Of a stretch of DNA of 64,000 nucleotides, positions 45,282 to 54,214 are shown piece after piece. Position 1 is the first letter of the stretch. The number at the start of each line of letters is the position of its first letter. The position numbers were made by a program, and so were the translations under genes. The DNA comes from Solibacillus sp. R5-41 (GTDB lineage: Bacteria; Bacillota; Bacilli; Bacillales_A; Planococcaceae), in NCBI RefSeq assembly GCF_002736105.1, contig NZ_CP024123.1, positions 364,001 to 428,000 of the forward strand, written 5' to 3'. Under the pieces are notes generated by a model. The model had not been told where the DNA came from and searched no databases. It saw nothing but the letters and a program-made list of their open reading frames with translations.

Positions 45282-46448
45282 ATGCAATATTCTGATAGCA
45301 TTTTGTACACGCCATCATCATTCATTCGAAATATTTTAAAGGTGACCGATGCGGAAGATGTCATTTCATTTGCCGGTGGTCTACCGAATCCAATTTCATT
45401 TCCAATCGAGCAATTAAAAACATCTATTGCACATGCAATTGATGAAAATGGTGCGAAATTATTTCAATATTCGACGACGCAAGGCTATTTACCATTGCGT
45501 GAGTATATTGCGAATAAATACAATCAAAAGCAGCCTGGATTGGATTTTAAACCAGAGGATGTTTTTATTACAACAGGCTCTCAGCAGGCATTGGAGCTCA
45601 TTTCGAAAGTATTATTAAATAAGGGCGATGGCATTATTATTGAGGAGCCAGGCTATTTGGGCGCAATTCAAGCGTTCACATTGCGCCAACCAGCATTTCA
45701 CAGTGTGACATTAGAGCAAGAGGGTATAAATGTTGAGGCATTAAAGGAAGCATTAAAAAAACCAAAGGTGAAAATGGTGTATACCGTACCAAACTTCCAA
45801 AATCCAACTGGTTTAACGTATACAAAAGAGCGTCGTGAAGAAGTATATGAAGCGGTAAAGGGTGAGGATGTCATTTTTATCGAGGATGATCCATATGGTG
45901 AATTACGCTTTACAGGGGAGAACCTTCCATATATTGCGGCAGGAAAAATGGAAAATAGCGTCGTGCTTGGTTCATTTTCAAAAACGGTGACGCCGGGGAT
46001 GCGCTTAGGTTATATTTTAACGAAAAATCATGAGCTGTTAGGTCATATCGAAACGGCTAAACAAGCATCTGACCTGCATACAAATATTTTCGCGCAATAC
46101 ATTTTGCATGATTATTTAACGAATAATGCGTACGAAGAGCATGTTGAAAAAATTACTGCACTTTATAAAGCGCAATCAGATGCAATGCTTACGGCAATGG
46201 AAAAATATTTCCCACCACATGTGACGTATACAAAGCCAGATGGTGGTATGTTTATTTGGGTAACGATGGAAAATGGCGCATCGGCTCTCGAAAAATTCCA
46301 TGAAGCAATGGAGCAAAAAGTAGCATTTGTTCCAGGGGATCCTTTTTATACAAGTAAAACAGGTGTTAACACAATGCGTTTGAATTATACAAATGCGACA
46401 CCTGAGATGATTGAAGAAGGAATTAAACGGTTAGGGAAGATTTTATAA
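45282..46448 (+). CDS. PLP-dependent aminotransferase (2-aminoadipate/aromatic type)
   Basis: 388 aa fold-type I aminotransferase related to LysN and to the catalytic domain of MocR proteins, without the GntR DNA-binding part. 'ISFAGGLPNPISFP' opens the protein; 'NFQNPTGLTY' near residue 170, 'FIEDDPYGELRF' near 202 and 'LGSFSKTVTPGMRLGY' with the PLP lysine near 232 are typical. AGAGGAAG precedes the ATG. Amino donor unknown; single transcript with terminator. Confidence 0.9.
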   Translation: MQYSDSILYTPSSFIRNILKVTDAEDVISFAGGLPNPISFPIEQLKTSIAHAIDENGAKLFQYSTTQGYLPLREYIANKYNQKQPGLDFKPEDVFITTGSQQALELISKVLLNKGDGIIIEEPGYLGAIQAFTLRQPAFHSVTLEQEGINVEALKEALKKPKVKMVYTVPNFQNPTGLTYTKERREEVYEAVKGEDVIFIEDDPYGELRFTGENLPYIAAGKMENSVVLGSFSKTVTPGMRLGYILTKNHELLGHIETAKQASDLHTNIFAQYILHDYLTNNAYEEHVEKITALYKAQSDAMLTAMEKYFPPHVTYTKPDGGMFIWVTMENGASALEKFHEAMEQKVAFVPGDPFYTSKTGVNTMRLNYTNATPEMIEEGIKRLGKIL

Positions 46449-46455
46449 AATAGTG

Positions 46456-46502
46456 AAGTAAGTTCAGTTCCATTTTAAAGGAACAGGACTTGCTTTTTTT
46501 TT
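46456..46502 (+). terminator. Terminator after the aminotransferase gene
   Basis: AAGTAAGTTC-A-GTTCC pairs with GGAAC-A-GGACTTGCTT and ends in a run of nine T residues. Confidence 0.82.
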
Positions 46503-46562
46503 GTTAAGTTCTTGTAGTATACTGTAATTACCATAATTTACATAAATGAAGGAGGTTGCCCA

Positions 46563-47498
46563 TTGATAGATATTTCACTCAAACCTTGTATAGAGGCTGG
46601 AGAACTTTTAATTCCAGCGATTAATTTAAAAATCGAAAATAAAATAACGGCTATTAATACCGATGTTACGAAGATAAATTATTTAAAGCAGCAATTATTA
46701 AAAGAACAAAATATTTATGTACATATGCATGAAGATGGACAATACGATCGGTTAACAGTAGAGGAAACTTTTCGTTATTACACAATGCTTTATGAGACAA
46801 AGATTCCCGCAGAACAGCTTTGGAAGGAATTTGGGCTTCAGCAACAATTAAAAAACAAAGTAGGCGAGTTAACTTCAAGTGAAAAACGCTTATTGAGCTT
46901 TATTCAACCTCTTTTACAGCAAAAACAATGCATCGCTTTCATTGAACCATTTCAAAATTTGCAGCAAGTAGAACGTAAAATTATTATGCACTTACTATCA
47001 TTGCTACAGAACGATGAAAAACAAATTATTTTGTTATCGAATAATCTTGAAGACTTAATTATTTCGAGTGGTGAAATTTTCAGGTTGAATGAACAAGGCT
47101 TACATCCTATACAAATGGAGGAAGAACTAAATGAGCCTTCCAAAATTGATACCGTTCAATTAAAAATTGAAAAAATTCCAATAAAGAAAGATGAAAAAAT
47201 TATCCTCTTTAACCCGCCAGAAATCGATTATATAGAAAGTATAGAAGGGGATGTGTTTGTTTATGTGGGAGGAGAGTCCTTTCCTTGCACATTGACATTA
47301 AATGACTTAGAAAATCGCTTAAAACCATTTGGATTTTTTAGATGCCATCGCTCTTATATTGTCAATTTACAAAAGGTAAGGGAAATAATTTCGTGGACAC
47401 GTAATAGTTACAGCCTATCCTTGCAAGGCTTTGCGAAAGCTGAAGTGCCAATTTCTAGAAATAAGCTCACAGAATTAAAGGATATTGTCGGAATATGA
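46563..47498 (+). CDS. LytTR regulator fused to a degenerate ABC ATPase domain
   Basis: 311 aa from a TTG start with AAGGAGG seven bases upstream. Residues about 200-311 are a LytTR DNA-binding domain ('IDYIESIEGDVFVYVGGE', 'GFFRCHRSYIVNLQKVREI'). Residues 1-190 follow an ABC ATPase without its catalysts. No Walker A is left near residue 30, 'RLTVEETFRYYTMLYE' stands where 'LTVEENL' occurs, the signature is LTSSE, and 'CIAFIEPFQNLQQVERK' replaces Walker B and D-loop. A functional ABC pair follows at 47646, so this is probably its regulator, perhaps binding the permease or ATPase (inference). Confidence 0.8.
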   Translation: MIDISLKPCIEAGELLIPAINLKIENKITAINTDVTKINYLKQQLLKEQNIYVHMHEDGQYDRLTVEETFRYYTMLYETKIPAEQLWKEFGLQQQLKNKVGELTSSEKRLLSFIQPLLQQKQCIAFIEPFQNLQQVERKIIMHLLSLLQNDEKQIILLSNNLEDLIISSGEIFRLNEQGLHPIQMEEELNEPSKIDTVQLKIEKIPIKKDEKIILFNPPEIDYIESIEGDVFVYVGGESFPCTLTLNDLENRLKPFGFFRCHRSYIVNLQKVREIISWTRNSYSLSLQGFAKAEVPISRNKLTELKDIVGI

Positions 47499-47645
47499 TC
47501 TATTTCCTGGGGAATAATCGGTACCATTCATCAGGAAATAACGCTATACAACATGAAAACACAACCATTCACCCGAAATATAATGCGCATTTTATGAAAT
47601 ACCTTTAAATTTAACGTAACAACTAAATTGAAGGAGGGCATGCAC

Positions 47646-48491
47646 ATGTCAAAAATTATTGATGTACAAAATTTGCAAATGAAGTTCGGGAAGGAAGAAG
47701 CGTTAAAGGACGTTTCCTTTTCTGTTGAGAAAGGGGAAATATTCGGCTTTCTTGGCCCAAGTGGCTCAGGGAAAACAACGACAATCAAAATCTTAACTGC
47801 GCAGCTAACGCATTCATCTGGGAAAGCTTCCGTATTTCAACAAAATGCAGCGGACATGAATCAAGTGAAAAACAAGCAGAAGATTGGCATACTTACAGAT
47901 AATAGTGGACTATACGGACGTTTATCTATAGAAGAAAACTTATTACTGTATTGTAACTTATACGGGCTACCAAAAAGTGCAATTGATGAAGCACTGCAAT
48001 TTGTTAATTTACAAAATGAGCGCAAGAAAAAAGTGAATAACCTATCTAAAGGGATGACACAGCGAGTAATTTTGGCGCGTACGATTATGCATAAACCACA
48101 ATTATTATTTTTAGACGAACCAACATCTGCATTAGACCCTGTAAATACACAGCATATTTATAAAGGGTTGCGAAAGCTTAATGAACTTGGTACGACAATT
48201 TTTTTAACTACGCATGATATGTCGGAAGCGGAAACGCTATGTGACCGGGTTGCGTTTTTGCATAAAGGTGAAATTCAAGAAATCGGGGATCCAGCGATGC
48301 TGAAAAAGAAATATAGTGATAATTCCTTCACTGTTGAATTAACCGATGGAGAGAAACATGTTTTACTTAATGGTCAAGAAGACGCACAACGATTATTCAA
48401 TTGGATGAGTGCGCAACAAGTAGAGCGAATTAACACAAACGAACCATCACTAGGTGATATTTTCGTACAATTAACTGGGAGTGACTTATAA
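47646..48491 (+). CDS. ABC transporter ATP-binding protein
   Basis: 281 aa. Walker A GPSGSGKTT near residue 40, signature LSKGMTQR near 137 (LSxG form) and Walker B LLFLDEPTSALD near 157. The ATG at 47646 is eight bases after GGAGG; the ATG at 47640 is too close. It overlaps the permease gene by one base (TAATG). With the pseudo-ABC-LytTR gene 150 bases upstream it forms a regulator-transporter module of the NatA/bacitracin-export type. Substrate unknown. Confidence 0.92.
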   Translation: MSKIIDVQNLQMKFGKEEALKDVSFSVEKGEIFGFLGPSGSGKTTTIKILTAQLTHSSGKASVFQQNAADMNQVKNKQKIGILTDNSGLYGRLSIEENLLLYCNLYGLPKSAIDEALQFVNLQNERKKKVNNLSKGMTQRVILARTIMHKPQLLFLDEPTSALDPVNTQHIYKGLRKLNELGTTIFLTTHDMSEAETLCDRVAFLHKGEIQEIGDPAMLKKKYSDNSFTVELTDGEKHVLLNGQEDAQRLFNWMSAQQVERINTNEPSLGDIFVQLTGSDL

Positions 48492-49201
48492 TGAACATTT
48501 CAATTAAACGAATTCAAGCCATTTTCATGAAGGACTATAAGGAATTTTCAAGGAATTTTGCTGTTTCATCTGTCATGTTAGTTCCTCTGGTCCTTGCGTT
48601 AGTTTATGGGAAAAGTGGAAGCAATTCGATACAGACATATATCTTCCCGATTAATATGACATTTTCAATGGTAACGGCCTATATGCAGGCTTGCTTAATT
48701 GCAGAAGAAAAGGAGCGCAATACTTTACGTAGCTTAATGATGTCTCCAGCGTCAATCGCCGATATTTTACTTGGCAAAAGTGTATTAGTTTTTATAATAA
48801 CGGCATTTATTTTAGGGTTCTCTATGTTTTTAGTAGGCTATACACCAGAAAACATTCCAGTGCTTGTAGCGGCGTTAGCCGTATCAACTGTTTTTTACAT
48901 TGGAGTGGGGATTATTTGTGGATTATATACAAAAACGGTTATGGAAGCGTCTCTCGCTAGTTTACCAGTTATGATTATTTTCTCTCTTGCTCCGCTTGCA
49001 ATGCAACTAGGGGAAACGCATATTGTTTATAAAATCGTCCAATGGTTACCGAGTTCGCAGCTCTTAATATTAGCAATTCAAATTTATGAGCAAGTGCCTA
49101 CAATGGATTTAATAACACCGATTCTTGTCATGTTCGTTTGGTCGGTAGTTGCGATTATTATTTCAGTTGTGCTCTTTAAAAAGCGAACAAAAGATGAATA
49201 A
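48491..49201 (+). CDS. ABC-2 type transporter permease
   Basis: 236 aa, six hydrophobic segments. 'IFMKDYKEFSRNFAVSSVML' at the start, 'ACLIAEEKERNTLRSLMMSP' near residue 73 (the ABC-2 coupling helix) and 'WLPSSQLLILAIQIYEQ' near 180. Start overlaps the ATPase gene stop. Typical of exporters of peptides, ions or antibiotics. Confidence 0.9.
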   Translation: MNISIKRIQAIFMKDYKEFSRNFAVSSVMLVPLVLALVYGKSGSNSIQTYIFPINMTFSMVTAYMQACLIAEEKERNTLRSLMMSPASIADILLGKSVLVFIITAFILGFSMFLVGYTPENIPVLVAALAVSTVFYIGVGIICGLYTKTVMEASLASLPVMIIFSLAPLAMQLGETHIVYKIVQWLPSSQLLILAIQIYEQVPTMDLITPILVMFVWSVVAIIISVVLFKKRTKDE

Positions 49202-49213
49202 TTAAGGTGAAGA

Positions 49214-49256
49214 AACATCCGCTCAAAGGGTATATCTATTGAGCGGATTTTTTGAT
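49214..49256 (+). terminator. Terminator after the ABC-2 permease
   Basis: CATCCGCTCAA pairs with TTGAGCGGAT across a 13-base loop, then six T residues. Confidence 0.82.
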
Positions 49257-49284
49257 CTTCTTGCGTTGTGCTACTGACAAAACA

Positions 49285-49316
49285 AAAAGGTACTCCACGG
49301 GTGGAGTACCTTTTTT
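49285..49316. terminator. Bidirectional terminator next to csp
   Basis: AAAAAGGTACTCCAC pairs with GTGGAGTACCTTTTT across CGG; works for the leftward csp transcript and as a backup for rightward transcription. Confidence 0.85.
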
Positions 49317-49350
49317 GCAACTAACTATATGAACTATTAATTAGTGAAAA

Positions 49351-49551
49351 TTAAAGTTTTGTTACGTTAGTAGCTTGTGGGCCACGGTTGCCTTCTTCAA
49401 CTTCGAATTCAACTTTTTGACCTTCGTCTAAAGATTTGAATCCTTCGCCTTGGATAGCAGAGAAGTGTACGAATACGTCGTTTCCGCCTTCAACTTCGAT
49501 GAAACCGAAACCTTTTTCTGAGTTAAACCATTTTACTGTACCTTGTTGCAT
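49351..49551 (-). CDS. Cold shock protein (CspA/CspB family)
   Basis: 66 aa single OB-fold RNA chaperone. RNP1 'KGFGFIEV' near residue 13 and RNP2 'VFVHFSAI' near residue 26 are intact. GGAGG lies before the ATG. The promoter is about 140 bases upstream, leaving a long structured leader, as is common for cold-inducible csp genes. Which of several csp paralogues it is cannot be told. Confidence 0.95.
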   Translation of the reverse strand: MQQGTVKWFNSEKGFGFIEVEGGNDVFVHFSAIQGEGFKSLDEGQKVEFEVEEGNRGPQATNVTKL

Positions 49552-49599
49552 GAGAGAAAACCTCCAAAAAAATTAAATTAATCAAACTGTTAGTGTATT

Positions 49600-49656
49600 A
49601 AAAAAATTCACATATTAAAAAAGCGAGCGAACACGTTCACTTTTTTAATATGTGAA
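49600..49656 (-). promoter_or_regulatory. Attenuator-like hairpin in the csp leader
   Basis: A 17-bp perfect inverted repeat (TTCACATATTAAAAAAG, 49607-49623, with 49640-49656) is followed on the leftward transcript by seven U residues (49606-49600) and lies between the csp promoter and start codon. It has the form of an intrinsic terminator, so it may attenuate transcription or act as a thermosensitive leader element. Confidence 0.6.
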
Positions 49657-49692
49657 TTCATTGTCTACATGCTAAGCAATTTAATTACCCTT

Positions 49693-49721
49693 ATTGTATA
49701 ACAACATTATCCAACTGTCTA
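49693..49721 (-). promoter_or_regulatory. Promoter of the cold shock gene
   Basis: TAGACA (49721-49716), 17-base spacer and TACAAT (49698-49693), read leftward; each box is one base off consensus. Confidence 0.6.
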
Positions 49722-49952
49722 GTATAATTTATGGTGAAAACGAGGGAATTTTTGTTTTTTCGTATAAATGTAGTGACAAAGTAATTGAAAATACTGTAAT
49801 AATAGGATTTGTCATGAATAATGAAATTTCCCTACCATTTCAAGATAATGTGAGGGGCAGTTTGTGTGAAATAATTATTAGGAAATAAACCAATTTACAC
49901 TCATAATTGCTAATATTCCTTTAAAAAAATCACAATAGTTAAGAAGAAATAA

Positions 49953-49990
49953 AAGAAGAACTAAAGGATAGAATTCCTCTAGTTCTTCCA
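49953..49990 (-). terminator. Terminator of topB
   Basis: Leftward, AAGAACTAGAGG pairs with CCTTTAGTTCTT (near-perfect), then CTTTTATTT. It begins just after the topB stop. Confidence 0.8.
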
Positions 49991-49992
49991 CT

Positions 49993-52185
49993 TTATTTGT
50001 CTACTTTAAAACCTTTTAATAAATCTGCAAACGCATTATTAATTGGTTCGTCCTCTTTTTGTTGCTGCTTCATATAGTTTTGAACAGCGCGTTTGTCTAC
50101 TTTACCGCCGCCTTCTTTTTTACGACGGGCTTCGAATGCAGATAGTTTCTCGCGATGACCGCATTTACATACGAAAATTTGACCATCACCTTCGCCATGT
50201 AGCTCTAGTTTTTTCTTACATTGTGGGCAGCGTGCGTTTGTGACGCGTGCCACATTTTTTCGGTGACCACATTCACGGTCTTGGCAAACGAGCATTTTGC
50301 CTTTTTTACCGTTCACTTCAAGCATTGGCTTGCCGCAATCAGGACAAGACTTTGTTGAGATATTGTCGTGTTTATATTTTTTGTCGTTCGATTTGATCTC
50401 TGCAACAATCGTTTTTGTGTGCTGCTTCATTTCGTTAATGAATGCTTCTTTTTTCAACTTACCAGATGCAATTTGCTCCAGTTTCATTTCCCATTCGGCT
50501 GTTGTGGTAGGTGATTTTAATTCATCTGGTACAAGGTCGAGTAGCTGACGACCTTTTGATGTAATATGAATATCTTTTCCACGTTTTTCAATTAAGAATG
50601 AATTGAACAGTTTATCAATAATATCTGCACGTGTCGCAACGGTACCAAGTCCACCAGTTGATTTTAATGTATCAGCTAGCTGCTTATTTTGCGTTTCCAT
50701 ATATTTCGTTGGATTTTCCATTGCAGAAAGTAATGTGGCCTCATTAAAGCGCGCGGGTGGCTTTGTTTGACCTGATGTTTGCGCGATTAATTTGACGTTT
50801 AACGTATTTCCTTTATCAATGCGCGGCAATAATTGCTCCTTCACATCTTCGGTTGAATCGTCATCATCAAAGCGATTTTCATACACTTCTTTCCAACCAC
50901 TTGCTAAAATTGTTTTGCCTTTCGCGACAAATTGTTCATCACCGATTTTGGCACGTAATGTTAATTGCTCATATTCAAAAGCAGGGAAAAGCACGGCTAA
51001 AAAGCGCTTAACAACTAAATCATAGATTTTGCGTTCTTTGTCCGTCATCGCAGAAAAGTTGACATAGCCTTCAGTCGGAATTATGGCATGGTGATCACTT
51101 ACCTTACTGTCATCGACGAATGATTTAGACGTTTTGATTGGTTTGTTTAAGATTTTATTCGCCAAAGTACGATATTCACCTACCGCACATGCTTTTAAGC
51201 GCTCAGATAGTGTGCCTACAATGTCGGATGAAATGAAACGCGAGTCTGTACGAGGGTATGTTAAAACTTTGTGTTGTTCATACAGTTTTTGCATATAATT
51301 TAATGTTTCTTTTGCAGAGTAGCCAAAGATTTTATTGGCATCACGCTGTAATTCGGTTAAATCATAAAGACCAGGTGCGAATGTTTTTTTCGGTTTCTTT
51401 TCTATGTCAATAACTGTTGCGTTGCCATTGCCTAATTTTTTGACGATAGCATCCACTTTTTCTTTATCAAAACTACGTGAATTGCCTTTCGCATCTTGCC
51501 AAGTAAGCTTTAATTGATCAGATGTTTGCGCTTCAATGCCGTAATAGGTTTGGGCTTTGAAATGTTTAATTTCATCTTCACGTGTTGCAATAATCGCAAC
51601 GGTCGGTGTTTGTACACGGCCACAGTTCAGCTGGGCATTGTGACGTGTCGTTAATGCACGTGTGGCATTTAAGCCTATATACCAGTCTGCTTCTGAACGC
51701 GCAACTGCTGCGGCATATAGATTTTCGTAATTTTTACCGGGTTTCAAGTTCGCGAAACCGTCTTTAATTGCTTTGTCTGTTACGGATGAAATCCATAAAC
51801 GTTTAATCGGTTTTTTTACATTGGCTTTTTCAATAATCCAACGTGCAACGAGTTCACCTTCACGTCCTGCATCGGTTGCCACAATAATTTCATTAACATC
51901 ATTACGTGTTAACTGAGCTTTCACGGCATTGTATTGTTTTCCCGTTTGCTTCATTACGACTAATTTCATGCGTTCAGGTAACATTGGAAGATCTTCTAAA
52001 TTCCACGTTTTATATTTCACATCATACGTTTCGGGATCGGCTAATGTCACTAAATGTCCGAGCGCCCATGTCACAATATATTTGTCGCCTTCTAAAAAGC
52101 CATTTCCTTTTTTCGTACATTTCAATACATTTGCTATATCACGTGCTACTGACGGTTTTTCCGCAATAACTACACTTTTTGCCAT
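49993..52185 (-). CDS. topB: DNA topoisomerase III
   Basis: 730 aa type IA topoisomerase that decatenates DNA through single-strand passage. The TOPRIM domain starts 'MAKSVVIAEKPSVARDIA' and has 'VATDAGREGELVARWIIE' near residue 105. The catalytic tyrosine lies in 'LTYPRTDSRFIS' near residue 310. The C-terminus bears two zinc-ribbon-like repeats ('CPDCGKPMLEVNGKKGKML' and 'CPQCKKKLELHGEGDG'). AGGAG precedes the ATG. A degraded 3' fragment of a related topB occurs at 54001 on the other strand. Confidence 0.94.
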   Translation of the reverse strand: MAKSVVIAEKPSVARDIANVLKCTKKGNGFLEGDKYIVTWALGHLVTLADPETYDVKYKTWNLEDLPMLPERMKLVVMKQTGKQYNAVKAQLTRNDVNEIIVATDAGREGELVARWIIEKANVKKPIKRLWISSVTDKAIKDGFANLKPGKNYENLYAAAVARSEADWYIGLNATRALTTRHNAQLNCGRVQTPTVAIIATREDEIKHFKAQTYYGIEAQTSDQLKLTWQDAKGNSRSFDKEKVDAIVKKLGNGNATVIDIEKKPKKTFAPGLYDLTELQRDANKIFGYSAKETLNYMQKLYEQHKVLTYPRTDSRFISSDIVGTLSERLKACAVGEYRTLANKILNKPIKTSKSFVDDSKVSDHHAIIPTEGYVNFSAMTDKERKIYDLVVKRFLAVLFPAFEYEQLTLRAKIGDEQFVAKGKTILASGWKEVYENRFDDDDSTEDVKEQLLPRIDKGNTLNVKLIAQTSGQTKPPARFNEATLLSAMENPTKYMETQNKQLADTLKSTGGLGTVATRADIIDKLFNSFLIEKRGKDIHITSKGRQLLDLVPDELKSPTTTAEWEMKLEQIASGKLKKEAFINEMKQHTKTIVAEIKSNDKKYKHDNISTKSCPDCGKPMLEVNGKKGKMLVCQDRECGHRKNVARVTNARCPQCKKKLELHGEGDGQIFVCKCGHREKLSAFEARRKKEGGGKVDKRAVQNYMKQQQKEDEPINNAFADLLKGFKVDK

Positions 52186-52412
52186 AAATATTAACTCCTT
52201 TATTACCTTATTTACTGTTTAATATACCACAAGTGCTAGTGTGGAATGGCTTCGTGCCCACTACTTAGTAGCTTAACTAGTCATTATCCTATGTAAAAGG
52301 GATGTTTTTTTCTTAAATGTAAGTGCAATAATACTACGGATGACATATTGTTGTTTGGAATTTAATGTATTATTACAAATGTTAATGATTAATTATACAA
52401 AAGGGGATATTG

Positions 52413-52825
52413 ATGATTATTGTGCCGTGTGAAAATACAGAGGATATTTGCCAAGTAATACATCTCGCCTTTGAACGTTATAAGGAAGATCCAATTCCAT
52501 CGAGTACGTTAGTGGAAACGCCACAAACAATTGAAAAGGAATTGCAAAAGGGGATTCGCGTTTGGGGTGGACGAATAAATGAACAGCTAGTCGCTATTGT
52601 AAAAATTGTAACTCAAGCAGATGCACTTCATTTTTCTCGTCTTTCAGTTTTCCAACTATGCAAGGAAAAGGATTTGCAAAGCAGTTTGTTCGCTTTATTG
52701 AAATGCAAGCAAAAATGGAAGGGAAGCGCTATGTTACATGCAAAGTTCGAAGCAGTGAGGAAGGGAATATTCAATTTTATCGTAAGGTTGGATTCGATAT
52801 AGTAGCAGAGAAAACGATATGTTAA
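52413..52825 (+). pseudogene. GNAT acetyltransferase, frameshifted
   Basis: Frame 1 gives 'MIIVPCENTEDICQVIHLAF' to 'DALHFSRLSVF' (about 80 residues). The GNAT motif A then continues in another frame as 'PTMQGKGFAKQFVRFIEMQ' to 'GNIQFYRKVGFDIVAEKTIC' and a TAA at 52823. One extra T in the GTTTTCC run near 52647-52652 would restore the frame, so this is a one-base deletion in a homopolymer or a sequencing error. An AAAGGGG site precedes the ATG. If real, the reading frame ends as a scrambled tail at 52802. Confidence 0.8.
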
Positions 52826-52879
52826 GTGTGCATGATTATAAGTAATGGCGAAAATTCAATTTCGGTAGTGTGCATCGGG

Positions 52880-52921
52880 AAGCCCATATTCCAGGTTAAC
52901 TCTGGATAAGTGGGCTTTTTG
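52880..52921 (+). terminator. Terminator after the GNAT pseudogene
   Basis: AAGCCCA (52880-52886) and nearby TTCC pair with GGA and TGGGCTT, followed by five T residues on the plus strand. The right arm overlaps the end of the converging EAL gene. Confidence 0.7.
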
Positions 52922-53759
52922 CGTGCGCAAGTTTTTCTGCTGGGCGACCAATTGCATAGCCTTGTGCATAATGCACGCCTGCAGATTGAATAAATTCGTA
53001 CTCTTCCTTCGTTTCAATTCCTTCCGCTATGACCTTTGTTCCAGACTGAATCGCATAGTTTAAAATGACCATTAACAGCTGTTGCTGTGCAGGATGCTCA
53101 TTAATATTTTGAATAAGTGAACGATCGAGCTTAATAAATTCTGGCTTTAAGTAAATAAGCGTTTTTAAACTGTTATAGCCAGAGCCGACATCATCAACAG
53201 CAATTCGAAAGCCTTGCGAACGATAATGCGAGAGGACACGTGAAAACTCTTCAAAATCCGTCACCGCACTGCGCTCCGTTAGCTCAAACACCACTTGTTC
53301 CGGCTCGATGTTTAAAGAATTTAACAGTGTCAATGTTTCACCACTCTGGTAATTTTTATCGAGTAATATGTTTGGATGGATATTTATAAACAACGTGAAA
53401 TTTTCTTCGGGGAATGTTTGGTGAAGTCTTTCATGGTATCGAAGCAATGATAAATTTCGGCAAAGGCATTCAAATGAAAAAACACGATTCGTTTGACCTA
53501 CAAATTCGTAAAAGATATCTGGATTTTTAAAAAGGTTTGTACGAAAAGGGCGATTAAGTGCTTCAAAAGCAAATGTTTCATTGCTTTGCACATCCAATAT
53601 TGGTTGGAAAAAAGTCGTCATTTTTTGCTTGGTAATAATATTCTTTAGAGAAAATAAGCGCGCTAAATGCAATATAGATTTATTTTTTAAAAACAGTGAT
53701 TTCATATAATATTTAGGAGAGTTCCACATTTTTGCTTCAATAGTCGTTGAAAATTTCAT
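52896..53759 (-). CDS. EAL-domain cyclic-di-GMP phosphodiesterase
   Basis: 287 aa. After a 40-residue N-terminus the EAL domain runs to the end. All catalytic signatures are recognisable: 'FEALNRP' (EAL), 'FINIHPN', 'FELTER', 'AVDDVGSGYNSLKTL', 'IKLDRSLI', 'IAEGIET' and 'AQGYAIGRP'. It is therefore likely active in hydrolysing c-di-GMP. No membrane segment, GGDEF or sensor domain is present, so input is unknown. The stop overlaps the plus-strand terminator. Confidence 0.9.
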   Translation of the reverse strand: MKFSTTIEAKMWNSPKYYMKSLFLKNKSILHLARLFSLKNIITKQKMTTFFQPILDVQSNETFAFEALNRPFRTNLFKNPDIFYEFVGQTNRVFSFECLCRNLSLLRYHERLHQTFPEENFTLFINIHPNILLDKNYQSGETLTLLNSLNIEPEQVVFELTERSAVTDFEEFSRVLSHYRSQGFRIAVDDVGSGYNSLKTLIYLKPEFIKLDRSLIQNINEHPAQQQLLMVILNYAIQSGTKVIAEGIETKEEYEFIQSAGVHYAQGYAIGRPAEKLAHAKSPLIQS

Positions 53760-54000
53760 TCGATTACACCCATTCTTTCCATTAGTAAATTCTATTTTAG
53801 CGTCGCATTATTATTTTTATATGTGAATATTGTAAAGAAATAATTAAATTATTTAACAATACGTAAAATATTTAAGAATACAAAATAATTAATAGTGTTA
53901 AGTAGAGAATTTAGGTATAAAGACCTTTTTTGGGGAATTAAAAAATATAATAAACAATACAGGAGCATTTTAATGATTATTGAGCCGTTAGAAATAGAAG
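53760..54000. other. Gene-free stretch before the topB remnant
   Basis: Very A/T-rich. An ATG at 53973 after AGGAG opens 'MIIEPLEIEEA' and stops at 54006; this resembles the first codons of the GNAT gene at 52413. It looks like a fused fragment, not a gene. Confidence 0.5.
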
Positions 54001-54214
54001 AAGCTTGAACTTCATGGTGAAGGTGATGATCAAATTTTCGTATGTAAGTTTGGTTATCGAGAAAAACTATCTGCATTTAAAGCTCGTCGGAAAAAAGGGG
54101 GAGGCAAGGTTGATAAACGTAGTATACAGAAGTATATGAAAGTAGCAAGAAAAAGAAGTAAAGCCAATTAACAATGCAATTTCATATTTGTTAAAAGATA
54201 TGAAATTTGATTAA
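54001..54214 (+). pseudogene. Remnant of a topoisomerase III gene 3' end
   Basis: Reading 54001 onward gives 'KLELHGEGDDQIFVCKFGYR' then 'EKLSAFKARRKKGGGKVDKR', nearly the C-terminal zinc-ribbon and tail of TopB (its 'KLELHGEGDGQIFVCKCGHR'). A frameshift near 54165 leads to 'KPINNAISYLLKDMKFD', the counterpart of 'PINNAFADLLKGFKVDK', and a stop at 54212. The zinc-ribbon cysteine in CKCGH is replaced by Phe. The nucleotide sequence differs clearly from topB here, so it derives from a different or old copy. Confidence 0.85.

Noticed and set aside
49694-49888. 64-codon open frame between csp and topB
   Set aside because: It overlaps the csp promoter, starts with TTG without a ribosome site and has no recognisable sequence.
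53849-54076. 75-codon minus-strand open frame
   Set aside because: Antisense to the topB remnant and A/T-rich leader; shadow frame.
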